From Streptomyces colonosanans (GTDB lineage: Bacteria; Actinomycetota; Actinomycetes; Streptomycetales; Streptomycetaceae): a stretch of 64,000 bases of DNA. The notes under the pieces were generated by a model, which searched no databases, was not told the origin of the DNA, and worked only from the letters and a program-made list of their open reading frames with translations. How positions within the stretch are numbered: position 1 is the stretch's first letter; each line of letters begins with the position of its first letter. Position numbers and translations under genes: made by a program. Location of the stretch: assembly GCF_001866645.1 (NCBI RefSeq), contig NZ_MLYP01000022.1, forward strand, positions 1 through 64,000, given 5' to 3'. This document shows positions 1 through 8,031 of this stretch, piece by piece.

Positions 1-120
1 CACCATCACCCCCATCGGCGAACCCAGGCACGCGCGTTCGTCTTCACCCGGCTACGCCGGCCAGGCCACAGCGGCGCTCCACGCCCGGAAAGCAGGACGC
101 GGCGACGCTCCGCGTCGCTG
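1..120. other. window edge, no gene recognised
   Basis: No gene could be supported here. Short inverted repeats are visible: GCGACG/CGTCGC at 102-107 and 113-118, and CCGGCG/CGCCGG at 140-145 and 150-155 just beyond. Such repeats next to a truncated gene could be the end of an old mobile element, but nothing else supports that. Confidence 0.3.
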
Positions 121-348
121 TCACAAGATGCGATGCCCCCCGGCGTGAACGCCGGCGCCTCCTCGCAAGAAACAGGTGAACATCAGGCCGCCGGCAGTCC
201 GGCTCGCGGGAAGCTCGCGCTCCTCACACAGGTCCCTCCAGGCCGCGCGTGCGGCCGGGTCCAACAGGCGTAGTAGGACGTCGGACGGCGCGGCGGGGTC
301 GGCGGCGACGCCCCGCAACCAGAGTTCTCCAAGGATGGTGGAGGGCAT
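121..348 (-). pseudogene. N-terminal stub of a leucine-rich-repeat-variant-like protein
   Basis: From the ATG at 348 the first 50 or so codons contain WLRGVAADPAAP, VLLRLLDP and WRDLCEERELP. This phrasing is common at the start of Streptomyces hypothetical proteins built from LRR-variant helical repeats. After ELPA the reading becomes Gly/Arg-rich filler and ends at 121, giving 75 residues against several hundred expected. It therefore looks like a 3'-truncated remnant. Family assignment is from memory of the repeat phrasing; no catalytic motif exists to confirm it. Confidence 0.4.
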
Positions 349-490
349 CAGGAGATCGTGGCAGCGACCGCGGGACCGTGTCGAGACGTTGGAAGTGCTG
401 TTGAGCGACCACGCGAGGGGAGCATCCAGCACGTCCCGGACGCACTCGTCCTCGCGTCGGCTCACGTCATGAGCCTGACCGCAAACAAGA

Positions 491-799
491 TCAACTGAGA
501 CGGGACAGTACCTGCCGCAACTGCTCGACGCCGGGGGCGCCGGCCAGACCACCGGGCGTGCGGTAGACCCGGCAGGCCAGCCCCGGCGCGCGTCCGGGCT
601 CGGCAAACGGGTCACGCCCCTCGATCAGGATGGTCGGGGAGCCCGTGAAGCCGCTCCGCTCTGCCTCGGCCTGGTCGGCGACCACACGCGTGGTGAAGCC
701 GACCTCACGCAGCCCGACATCGTCCAGGGCCTGCCTCAGCCGTTCAGCGGCGACCTTCTCGTTCGGACAGTCCGGAACGACCAGCACCTCGATCTCCAT
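491..799 (-). CDS. thioredoxin-like fold small protein (alkylmercury-lyase-associated type)
   Basis: A 102-residue protein beginning MEIEVLVVPDCPNE. The opening beta strand followed by PDCPNEK, with one Cys where thioredoxins have CxxC, and the later cis-Pro segment GSPTILIEG match a compact thioredoxin-like fold. Actinobacterial proteins of this size are often annotated as thioredoxin family or alkylmercury-lyase-like. With one active-site Cys, disulfide exchange is unlikely; a thiol- or metal-binding role is an inference. The ATG at 799 is chosen because the fold begins there. The longer upstream reading is Pro/Arg-rich and looks non-coding. The next gene, a phosphatase, is divergent 201 bp away. 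Confidence 0.7.
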   Translation of the reverse strand: MEIEVLVVPDCPNEKVAAERLRQALDDVGLREVGFTTRVVADQAEAERSGFTGSPTILIEGRDPFAEPGRAPGLACRVYRTPGGLAGAPGVEQLRQVLSRLS

Positions 800-1000
800 G
801 TCTCCATCATCCCGTACCGCCGGGCGGGCGGTACGGGGAGCCCCACCACCCCGTCTCGAGGGGGCGGGGGCACCCTGGGAGCCGGAGGCCGTGCCTGGTG
901 CGTCGGCACCGCTCAGGCCGGGCAGCGGAGCCTCGGGGGGCGTCTGAGCTGCCCGGATCGTAGCGTGAAGGGATGGGCGGGGAGCGAGGGAGAGGTGACG

Positions 1001-2239
1001 ATGTCGGGGTTGGACTACGCGGCGTTGTTCGCCGCCACACCGAGCCCCTACCTGGTGCTGGACCCCGCCCTGGTGATCGTCGAAGTCAACCAGGCGTACC
1101 TCGACGTGACCGGACACACCCGGGAGGACCTGGTCGGACGGCACATCTTCGACGCCTTCCCGGATGACCCGAACGACCCGGAGGCCGAAGGGGTGCGGAC
1201 CCTGAACGCCTCACTGGAGCGGGTGCTGGCCTCCCGGGAGCCCGATGCGCTGGCTTTCATGAAGTACGCCATCCCCGTCAGGGGTCGGCCCGGCACATTC
1301 GAGGAGCGGTGGTGGTCCCCGGTCAACACGCCGGTCGTAGGCCCCGACGGGCAGGTGGTATGGATCATCCACAGGGCGGAGGACGTGACCGCGTACGTAC
1401 ACATGCGCGGCGCCGGGGAAGAGCGGCCGCCCGAGCCGCCCACCGAGCGCGTGGCCCTGGAGGCCGAGCTGTACGCGCGGGCGCGCGAGCTGCAGGCACT
1501 GAACGAGGAGCTGCGGCAGGCCCACACCCGCGAACGCCATGTGGCCCTCGCCCTCCAGGAAGCCATGCTCCAGTCGCCCGATCTCTGCCGGCACAAGGAC
1601 GTGGCGGTGCGCTACCTGCCCGCCACCGGCTCGCTGAGCGTGTGCGGCGACTGGTTCGACCTGGTTGACCTGCCCGACGGCTCCTTCGCGGTGGCCGTCG
1701 GTGACGTCGTCGGCCACGGCCTGGAGGCCGCCGCCGTCATGGGGATGCTCCGCAGCGCGCTGAGCGCGGCCATCCGCGCGCTGGGGCGCCCCGCCCAGGC
1801 CCTCGAGGTGCTGGGCCTTTACGCCCGGTCGGTGGAGGGAGCGTTGAACACCACTGCCGTCAAGGTACTGGTGGACCCCCGCAGCAAGCTGATCGTCTAC
1901 AGCAGCGCCGGACATCCGCCGCCGATTCTCGTCCGTCCGGACGGGGGGTACGACCTGCTGGACCAGGCCACCGACGCGCCGCTGGGCGCCCGGCCTCAGC
2001 ATGTGCCCCGCCCCCAGGCCATTCACTCCTACAGCACGGGGGACACCCTCGTGCTCTACACGGACGGGCTGATCGAACGGCGCGGCGAGCACATCGAAGA
2101 GGGGCTGACCCGGCTCACCGACGCCCTCGGCCGGCACAGCACCCTCGCCCCGGAACGCGTGGCCGACGTCGTGCTGGCCCAACTGGGGGTGAGTGGCGGC
2201 GCCCGGGACGACATCGCCCTCGTCATCGTCCGGCTGTGA
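1001..2239 (+). CDS. PAS-domain SpoIIE/PP2C-type serine/threonine phosphatase
   Basis: A 412-residue soluble signalling protein. Residues about 8-130 form a PAS sensor (PYLVLDP, then VTGHTREDLVGRHIFDAFPD). A helical linker of about 30 residues rich in Glu, Leu and Arg follows (about 150-185). The rest is a SpoIIE-type PP2C domain with GDWFDLVDLPDG near residue 216 and VGDVVGHG near 234, the Asp residues that hold the Mn/Mg pair, then SAGHPPP, LYTDGL and a C-terminal DDIALVIVRL. In Streptomyces such proteins dephosphorylate anti-sigma-factor antagonists. The ATG at 1001 is preferred over the GTG at 965 because GAGGGAGAGG lies just upstream. No anti-sigma partner is adjacent, so its target is unknown. 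Confidence 0.88.
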   Translation: MSGLDYAALFAATPSPYLVLDPALVIVEVNQAYLDVTGHTREDLVGRHIFDAFPDDPNDPEAEGVRTLNASLERVLASREPDALAFMKYAIPVRGRPGTFEERWWSPVNTPVVGPDGQVVWIIHRAEDVTAYVHMRGAGEERPPEPPTERVALEAELYARARELQALNEELRQAHTRERHVALALQEAMLQSPDLCRHKDVAVRYLPATGSLSVCGDWFDLVDLPDGSFAVAVGDVVGHGLEAAAVMGMLRSALSAAIRALGRPAQALEVLGLYARSVEGALNTTAVKVLVDPRSKLIVYSSAGHPPPILVRPDGGYDLLDQATDAPLGARPQHVPRPQAIHSYSTGDTLVLYTDGLIERRGEHIEEGLTRLTDALGRHSTLAPERVADVVLAQLGVSGGARDDIALVIVRL

Positions 2240-2251
2240 CCACCGCCGTCC

Positions 2252-2383
2252 TCAAGGCCCAGGACCCCTGCCGCCTGCCGCGCGCTGTACCGAGCGGGCC
2301 ACCGCGCGGTCCCCGTCGGACTCGACGACGAGGACCGTCTCGGCGGCCCGCACGGTGGACAGGCGGTGGGCGACGCACCGGCA
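2252..2383 (-). pseudogene. C-terminal remnant of an ABC exporter ATPase
   Basis: The minus strand reads VAHRLSTVRAAETVLVVESD before a stop at 2252. This is the H-loop region (AHRLST with the switch His) and following strand of an ABC exporter nucleotide-binding domain. Only about 43 codons survive. Walker A, signature and Walker B are absent, and upstream the reading runs straight into the 3' end of ung. It is a remnant left by deletion between ung and the convergent phosphatase gene. Confidence 0.7.
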
Positions 2384-2396
2384 CGCCCGCGATGGC

Positions 2397-3074
2397 CTAC
2401 GGCAGTCGCCAGTCCACCGGCTCGGCCCCCTGCCGCACGAGGAGGTCATTGGCCCGGCTGAAGGGGCGCGAACCGAAGAAACCCCGGTCCGCCGACATCG
2501 GCGAAGGGTGCGCCGACTCGATCGCCGGATACTCCCCGAGCAGTGGACGCAGATTGCGCGCATCCCGCCCCCACAGGACCGACACCAACGGCCGCTCCCG
2601 CGCGACAAGTGCACGGATGGCCTGCTCGGTGACCTCCTCCCAGCCCTTGCCCCGGTGGGCGCCCGGCTTGCGCGGGGCCGTGGTCAGCGCCCTGTTCAAG
2701 AGCAGCACACCCTGCCGGGTCCACGGGGTCAGATCACCGTTGGACGGCCTGGGCAGACCCAGATCCGTATTCAGCTCCCGGTAGATGTTCTCCAGACTGC
2801 CCGGCAGCGATCGCACCTCCGGCGCGACGGCGAAACTCAGACCGATCGCCATACCCGGCGTCGGGTACGGATCCTGACCGACGATCAAAACCCGTACGTC
2901 GTCAAAGGGCTGCTGGAACGCCCGCAAGACGTTCGCTCCCGCCGGGAGATACGTCCGGCCGGCTGCCACCTCGGCACGAAGGAAGTCCCCCATACCCGAG
3001 ATACGCCCGGCCACGGGCTCCAGAGCCTTCGCCCAGCCCGCCTCAACAAGTTCATGCAACGGTCGTCTTGCCAC
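2397..3074 (-). CDS. ung: uracil-DNA glycosylase, family 1
   Basis: A 225-residue base-excision repair enzyme that removes uracil from DNA. The water-activating loop GQDPYPTPG starts at residue 66 with the catalytic Asp. LLLNRALTT is the uracil-binding Asn region, and the DNA-intercalation loop is [18 protein letters not shown] near residue 188 with its catalytic His. The protein ends PVDWRLP, the usual C-terminus of the family, and its length is normal. The start is a GTG at 3074. It is transcribed alone; the neighbour downstream is only an ABC-exporter fragment. Streptomyces often carry two ung genes, so this may be one of a pair. Confidence 0.95.
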   Translation of the reverse strand: MARRPLHELVEAGWAKALEPVAGRISGMGDFLRAEVAAGRTYLPAGANVLRAFQQPFDDVRVLIVGQDPYPTPGMAIGLSFAVAPEVRSLPGSLENIYRELNTDLGLPRPSNGDLTPWTRQGVLLLNRALTTAPRKPGAHRGKGWEEVTEQAIRALVARERPLVSVLWGRDARNLRPLLGEYPAIESAHPSPMSADRGFFGSRPFSRANDLLVRQGAEPVDWRLP

Positions 3075-3317
3075 GCCGCGCCACTCTAGTGGCCCACACC
3101 GACAATCCGTACCAACAGGCCAGCCCCTACGCAGGAAAGGCTCCTGCCGTCAGGGCGCTCCTCGACAAGGTGCCACGCAGTCGGCACGCGTGGGGAAGTC
3201 GGACCGAATCGATCACATATCATCAGAACGTAACTCATCAGACAAAATTGGACAGATACCGCTCACCTGCCCCCTCCCCGAACAGGGGAGCCCGCCAAGC
3301 CAGTAGCATGCGGCGCC

Positions 3318-4238
3318 ATGAGCTCCCCCACTGGGCCCGCAGGCCTGCCTGTACGAATGCCGCGACCCCGCCAGCCCGGGCGGCACCGCCGCCCGGAACC
3401 TCTGGTGACCCCCGAGGGCGCGCCCGCGCTCGTCCTCGCGGTGCCGGGCACTCCCAGCGCCGCCACGCGTAGCCTGGCCGAGGAGGTCGTGAGCATCGCG
3501 CGTTCCGAGCTGCTCGGCCTCAACGCCCGGATCGGCTACCTGGACGGGGACGACTCCGATTACCCCACGCTGCGCTCGGTTCTGACGCAGACCGCCGAGG
3601 AGCGCACCGCACGCTATGAGCAGGCCGTCGCCGCCGGCGTGGAGGCCAAGGAGCCCGACGGCCCCGTCGCCGTGGTGGTGCCGCTGCTGGCCGGTCCGGA
3701 CAGCGCGCTGCTGCGCCAGGTCCGCCAGGCCGTCATGGACAGCCGTGTCGCGGCCGAACTGACTGACGCCCTCGGCCCGCACCCCCTGCTCGCCGAGGCC
3801 CTGCACGTACGTCTGTCCGAGTCCGGCCTCGCCCGCGCCGACCGGGCCCGCCTGTTCACCGTGGCGACGGCCGCGGACGGCATCATCCTCGCGTCCGTGG
3901 GCGGCGACGAGGCCGTCCAGGCGGCCGGGATCACCGGCATGCTGCTGGCCGCGCGGCTCGCCGTGCCAGTGATGGCCGCGGCGCTGGACCAGGAGGGCTC
4001 GATCGTCGCCGTCGCCGAGCAGCTGCGCTCCTCGGGCTCGCAGCAACTGGCGCTCGCGCCCTACTTGATCGGCCCGGAGCTGGATCCGGGGCTGCTGGAC
4101 GCCGCCACCAAGGAGGCGGACTGCGCCACCGCCGAACCGCTCGGCGCCTACCCGGCGATCGGCAAGCTGGCACTCTCCAAGTACACGACGGCGCTGGGCA
4201 TCGCCCCGCAGCAGCCGCAGGGCACCCCGGCCCGCTGA
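3318..4238 (+). CDS. sirohydrochlorin-chelatase-like (CbiX/SirB fold) protein, probably non-chelating
   Basis: A 306-residue protein with an Arg/Pro-rich leader of about 35 residues, then two alpha/beta repeats (LVLAVPGTPSAATRSLAEEV near residue 38; VAVVVPLLAGPDSALLRQV near 115) as in CbiX/SirB chelatases. Working chelatases have a GHGS-type His in the first strand loop and a second metal His after the AxGxH segment. Here those positions read VPGT and AGPD, so the metal-binding His residues seem to be lost. Related proteins are widespread in Streptomyces and are usually annotated as chelatase or CbiX family. The role is unknown. A strong terminator follows at 4265. Confidence 0.65.
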   Translation: MSSPTGPAGLPVRMPRPRQPGRHRRPEPLVTPEGAPALVLAVPGTPSAATRSLAEEVVSIARSELLGLNARIGYLDGDDSDYPTLRSVLTQTAEERTARYEQAVAAGVEAKEPDGPVAVVVPLLAGPDSALLRQVRQAVMDSRVAAELTDALGPHPLLAEALHVRLSESGLARADRARLFTVATAADGIILASVGGDEAVQAAGITGMLLAARLAVPVMAAALDQEGSIVAVAEQLRSSGSQQLALAPYLIGPELDPGLLDAATKEADCATAEPLGAYPAIGKLALSKYTTALGIAPQQPQGTPAR

Positions 4239-4264
4239 GCCGCACCAAACCTCATCTCGACCAC

Positions 4265-4296
4265 GAAGGGCCCGCTCCCACCGGAGCGGGCCCTTC
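4265..4296. terminator. bidirectional hairpin terminator
   Basis: A perfect 14-bp stem pairs 4265-4278 (GAAGGGCCCGCTCC) with 4283-4296 around a CACC loop. It lies between the convergent chelatase-like and lactonase genes and would serve both. Confidence 0.85.
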
Positions 4297-4342
4297 GCCT
4301 TGCCGGGCCATGCGGTTCGCCCGACGACTCCCGGGCCCTGGA

Positions 4343-5374
4343 TCAGCCGAACACGACGCAGGAGGCCGCGGGAACCGCCACCGAACCGCCCCGCCGCGGC
4401 ACGCCCGAGTCCGGGTCCACCGCGAACCAGGTCACATCCCCTGACCGCTCGTTGGCGACGTACAAGTACCCCTCCGACCAGGCGATCGCCCGTGGCCAGA
4501 CACCCCCGCAGGGCACCGTGGTCACCTGCCTCAGCCCGTCGCCCTCGACGGCGAGCACGGACAGCACGTCCTGTCCGCGTGTCGCCGTCCACACGAAGCG
4601 TCCATCGGGCGAGACGACGACCCCCGACGGGTAGGCCTCACCGACGGGCACGTCGGACAGCACGGACGTCTCGGCGACCGGCTTCAGCACGCCGTCCCCG
4701 GCGTCCCAGCGGCACATGGTGACGGTCGGCACCAGTTCGTTGAGGACGTACGCGCGGTCGCCGTCCGGATGGAAGGCCAGGTGACGCGGCCCGGAGCCGG
4801 GACGCAGCGCGGTCTCGCGGTGCAGCCGCCAGGCACCGCCCTCCAACACGCACACCCGGACGGAGTCCGTCCCGAGGTCGACGCTGAGGACCCATCGGCC
4901 GCACGGGTCGGCCTGTACCTGGTGGGCGTGCGGCCCCTCCTGCCGCTGCGGAACCGGCCCCGAGCCCTCGTGCCGGAGCACCAGGGGCACGGCCGTCGCC
5001 AGGGTGCCGTCGCCGCGCAGAGGAAGGGCGGTGACGCTGCCGGAACCGTAGTTGGCGGTCAGGACGTAGCCGGCGTGCACACTCAGGTGCGTGGGCCCGC
5101 TGCCACCGACGGCGGCGGGCGGCCCGGCGAGTTCGGGCCCGTCGCCGTCGAGACGGTAGGCGGCGACCGCGCCCTCGGCGGTCTCGCTGACCGCGTACAG
5201 CATGTCTGCGCAGAGCGCGAGGTACGACGGGTCGGGCACCCCGCCCACGGAGCTCAGAACGGTCAGCGCGCCGCTGTCCGGATCCACGGTGGCCGTGAGG
5301 ACACCACGTCCTCCCGCCGATGTGAAGGAGCCGATGTACGCCCGCCGCTGCCCCTGCCTGTCGCCGTCCGCCAC
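4343..5374 (-). CDS. lactonase family beta-propeller protein (6-phosphogluconolactonase type)
   Basis: A 343-residue seven-bladed beta-propeller of the YkgB/lactonase family. Repeated blade strands are visible: AYIGSFTSAGG, LYAVSETAEG, YVLTANYGSGSV, HLAFHPDGDRAYVLNE, SPDGRFVWTATRG, LYVANERSGDV. The family active-site segment GPHAHQV is present near residue 147. Relatives hydrolyse 6-phosphogluconolactone in the pentose-phosphate pathway; others act on different lactones, so the substrate is not settled. There is no signal peptide, so it is cytosolic. The length is typical. It stands alone, with an IS-like remnant immediately upstream. Confidence 0.85.
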   Translation of the reverse strand: MADGDRQGQRRAYIGSFTSAGGRGVLTATVDPDSGALTVLSSVGGVPDPSYLALCADMLYAVSETAEGAVAAYRLDGDGPELAGPPAAVGGSGPTHLSVHAGYVLTANYGSGSVTALPLRGDGTLATAVPLVLRHEGSGPVPQRQEGPHAHQVQADPCGRWVLSVDLGTDSVRVCVLEGGAWRLHRETALRPGSGPRHLAFHPDGDRAYVLNELVPTVTMCRWDAGDGVLKPVAETSVLSDVPVGEAYPSGVVVSPDGRFVWTATRGQDVLSVLAVEGDGLRQVTTVPCGGVWPRAIAWSEGYLYVANERSGDVTWFAVDPDSGVPRRGGSVAVPAASCVVFG

Positions 5375-5402
5375 TGCTGTCCCCTCTCGTCGACGCTTAC
5401 GG

Positions 5403-5690
5403 GAGGACGTTGACGTCCTCTCCTGCCCGAGGGCAGGAGATTGCGGTCCGCACCGCTACGCGGTGCCACCTCGGGTTCCTGCTTCACCGGCCCTTGCCGC
5501 TCTCCGGGGAGATCGGTCTTACAGGGGCCTCCACAGGCGTCACTTTCCGCCCGTCCGGCGGTAGATCCGACAACTCCGTCATCGGATGGCGCAATCGTAG
5601 CCATGCCGCTGCGGCCCTCCGGGCCGCAAGGGACCGGATGCCCTTCACCTCCACCCTGAAGGATGGAGCACTGGGCAAGTGTTCGGTAGC
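5403..5690 (-). mobile_element. remnant of an IS200/IS605-type element (TnpB C-terminus plus hairpin end)
   Basis: Read on the minus strand, a frame contains SDACGGP and then GPVKQEPEVAPRSGADRN. This resembles the extreme C-terminus of actinobacterial TnpB proteins. Three hairpins follow in a row toward 5403: 5450-5456/5460-5466 (GCACCGC/GCGGTGC), 5420-5428/5431-5439 (CTCCTGCCC/GGGCAGGAG) and 5403-5410/5413-5420 (GAGGACGT/ACGTCCTC). The pattern of TnpB tail then subterminal hairpins is that of the right end of IS605-group elements, where the guide RNA also maps. No TnpB catalytic residues or TnpA remain. Confidence 0.55.
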
Positions 5691-5695
5691 GGTTG

Positions 5696-7192
5696 TCAGG
5701 CCCGGACCGCCGACGGGCCGTGCAGCGGTGCGGCCAGGGCGACCAGGGCCCGTTCGAGGCCATAGAGGTGGGCGAGGGCCTGCTCGGCGCCGGGGTGACG
5801 CTCCGGGACAACCGAAGGGGCCGTGAGGACGCGTTCGGGGAGCCCGCCGAGCAGCGTCTCCACCGCGGTCTCGACGCGTCGGCACGCGTCCATGAGACGG
5901 GTGTCGTGCGACGCGTCCGGGTCGGCCGCCACATCGGCGAGGCCGCGCGCTTGGTGGGCGCACTCGTCGAGCAGCGCGAGCACCCTGAGGGCCCGCGCCT
6001 TGCGTGCCCTCAGCGGGTTCAGCGGATGCACCAGCGGCGCGAGTGCCGAGTGCACGCGCCCCAGAAGCGCCTCGAGTTCCGCCGCGCGGAACGCGGGGTC
6101 CGCCTCCGGGTCGCCCGCGAGCCGCCGCGCCGCCGCGGCGGTGCAGTCGTGCACGGCACGCAGGACCCGGCACACCCAGTGGTCGGTCACCGTGTGCGTG
6201 GTGATCGGCAGCACGAACGCGACGGCAAGCGCGGCCCCCAGCGCCCCGGCACCCGTCTCCGCGAGGCGCAGGCCGAGCAGCCCCGGGCTCAGAACGCCGA
6301 GGACGCCGTAGAGCAGGCCCGCCAGGACGGTGACGAAGAAGATCATCCAGCTGTAGGACAACGCGGCCGTGTAGAAGATCCCGAACACGCAGGCGGCGAC
6401 GAGCGCGGCCGAGGGCACGGGATCGCCGTGCAGCGGGACGGCGACCAGCAGCCCGGCGGCGATACCGGTGACCGTGCCGACGACACGCCGGAAGCCGCGT
6501 ACCAGCGTCTCACCGCGCGAGGCGGTGTTCACGAAGATCCACCAGACCGTGGCGACGGCCCAGTACCAGCGCTCGTGCGACAGGGCCTGACCCACGACGA
6601 TCGCGAAGGCACAGGCGGCGACCGCCTGGAACGCCTGGCGGGTGGCAGGACGGGCGAGTCCGCGCCCGTCGAGCGGGGCGGCCGCGACGGGCAACGGCGT
6701 ACGCCGCTCGATGCACCACACACCGAACCGCACCACCGAGGCGGCGCCCAGCGACAGCATCACGGCCGCGCACAGCTCCGGCAGTCGACCGGGAACGACG
6801 TGCAGGAGCAGCGCGACGAAGAAGGTCATGAACGCGAAGACGCCGAGCGCATGGCCCAGCGGCCCCCAGCGGCGGGCATACACGCCGGTGAAGATCACCG
6901 CCAGCCAGGCCGCGTCCCGCAGCGCTGGGGCACCGTGCAGGGTGGTCGCGAGCGCAAGCACGGGGAGACCGACGACGGGAAGCAGCGCGGTGGTGACCGC
7001 CTGGCCCCGCACGGTCGGGTCGGCGACCGTGAACAGCGCGAGGAGCGCGGCCAGCCCGCCGGTGATCGAGGCGGGCCGGGACAGTCCCGCCATCTCGCAC
7101 GCCGTCACGGCGAGGCCGATACCGAGCACCGCGCGCAGCGAGACGCGCAGCCGGAACAGCCCCGGATCCGGAGCCGTGAACATCTTCTTCAC
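5696..7192 (-). CDS. FUSC-family (aromatic-acid-exporter-like) inner-membrane protein
   Basis: A 498-residue integral membrane protein with two hydrophobic blocks. Residues about 15-165 and 215-365 each hold five or six helices (LRAVLGIGLAVTACEMAGL; FFVALLLHVV; WYWAVATVWWIFVNTASRGETLVRGFRRVVGT). A soluble helical tail of about 130 residues follows. The RGETLxRGxxRxxGTxxG segment at the start of the second block is the FUSC/YccS signature. Relatives export aromatic acids or other small organics. The GTG at 7192 is chosen; an ATG three codons on is the alternative. It is divergent from an Lrp/AsnC regulator across 222 bp containing an inverted repeat, so control by that regulator is likely. Confidence 0.82.
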   Translation of the reverse strand: MKKMFTAPDPGLFRLRVSLRAVLGIGLAVTACEMAGLSRPASITGGLAALLALFTVADPTVRGQAVTTALLPVVGLPVLALATTLHGAPALRDAAWLAVIFTGVYARRWGPLGHALGVFAFMTFFVALLLHVVPGRLPELCAAVMLSLGAASVVRFGVWCIERRTPLPVAAAPLDGRGLARPATRQAFQAVAACAFAIVVGQALSHERWYWAVATVWWIFVNTASRGETLVRGFRRVVGTVTGIAAGLLVAVPLHGDPVPSAALVAACVFGIFYTAALSYSWMIFFVTVLAGLLYGVLGVLSPGLLGLRLAETGAGALGAALAVAFVLPITTHTVTDHWVCRVLRAVHDCTAAAARRLAGDPEADPAFRAAELEALLGRVHSALAPLVHPLNPLRARKARALRVLALLDECAHQARGLADVAADPDASHDTRLMDACRRVETAVETLLGGLPERVLTAPSVVPERHPGAEQALAHLYGLERALVALAAPLHGPSAVRA

Positions 7193-7354
7193 CGTCGGCT
7201 GCCCGCCCCCATTTCGTGTTCGATGCCGTGTCGGAGCATGGGAAAGGCGCCGCGGGCAGGGACTCCGGCTTCGTTGCCGGTCCCGCACTGCGCGGCGCCA
7301 TCGATACGCACAAGGAAAGCAAATGGAGGGCAGTGGCTCAAGCGGATCACGATT

Positions 7355-7380
7355 CACTGAGCCATTGGTACAGTTCAGTG
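7355..7380. promoter_or_regulatory. candidate Lrp-type operator
   Basis: The inverted repeat CACTGA (7355-7360) and TCAGTG (7375-7380) spans 26 bp with a 14-bp spacer. It lies 35 bp before the Lrp/AsnC start and within the region shared with the divergent exporter. A further partial copy, CAGTGGCTCA, lies at 7331-7340. Spacing of about two helical turns suits a dimeric regulator. Confidence 0.45.
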
Positions 7381-7414
7381 AGATCCACTTGCACGAAAGG
7401 GAGGCCAACGGTCC

Positions 7415-7891
7415 ATGGCCGTGGACGCACTCGACACCCGCATCCTGCAATTGCTGCTCCAGCAGCCCCGTACCAGCGTGCGTGAGTACGCCCGCATCCT
7501 CGGCATCGCACGCGGCACGCTCCAGGCCCGCCTGGACCGGTTGGAGCGCGACGGGGTGATCACCGGCACGGGTCCCGCTCTGGCCCCCGCGGCACTCGGG
7601 CATCCCGTGCTCGCGTTCGTCCACATCGAGGTCACCCAGGGGCACCTGGACGAGGTGGGCGACGCCCTCGCGGCCGTACCGGAGATCGTCGAGGCGTTCT
7701 CGGTCACCGGGGGCGGTGATCTCATGACCCGAGTGGTGGCGCGGGACAACGCGCACCTGGAGGATGTCATCCAGACGCTGATCAGCCTGCCCGGGGTCGT
7801 CCGCACCCGTACGGATGTGGCACTGCGCGAGCGCGTGCCGTATCGGCTGCTGCCCCTGGTGGAGTCGATCGGCCGCACGGCCGCGAACTGA
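7415..7891 (+). CDS. Lrp/AsnC family transcriptional regulator
   Basis: A 158-residue regulator. Residues 1-60 are an AsnC-type winged helix (LDTRILQLLLQQPRTSVREYARI, then GIARGTLQARLDRLERDGVI). Residues 68-150 are the RAM/AsnC ligand domain (VLAFVHIEVT, IVEAFSVTGGGDLMTRVVA). The ATG at 7415 follows AAAGGGAGG. It probably controls the divergent FUSC-type exporter in response to a small metabolite, by analogy with other regulator/exporter pairs; the ligand is unknown. Confidence 0.88.
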   Translation: MAVDALDTRILQLLLQQPRTSVREYARILGIARGTLQARLDRLERDGVITGTGPALAPAALGHPVLAFVHIEVTQGHLDEVGDALAAVPEIVEAFSVTGGGDLMTRVVARDNAHLEDVIQTLISLPGVVRTRTDVALRERVPYRLLPLVESIGRTAAN

Positions 7892-8031
7892 TCACGACCG
7901 CCGAGCGGCCCGGGAGCGGTTGCCGAACCGGCGCGGGCGGCCTGAACGCCTTCACCTGCGCCGGGTACCGGGGACTTCATCAGGGTGGGCGCCGCGAAAC
8001 CGCCGGTCGGCCACCGCCGTAGTGCCGGCGG

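Noticed and set aside
965..1000. GTG at 965 as the phosphatase start
   Set aside because: It lacks a Shine-Dalgarno site, while ATG 1001 follows GAGGGAGAGG and begins the PAS domain.
5403..5466. Three hairpins read as a CRISPR-like array
   Set aside because: The units differ in sequence, are not direct repeats and have no spacers; an IS605-type end explains them better.
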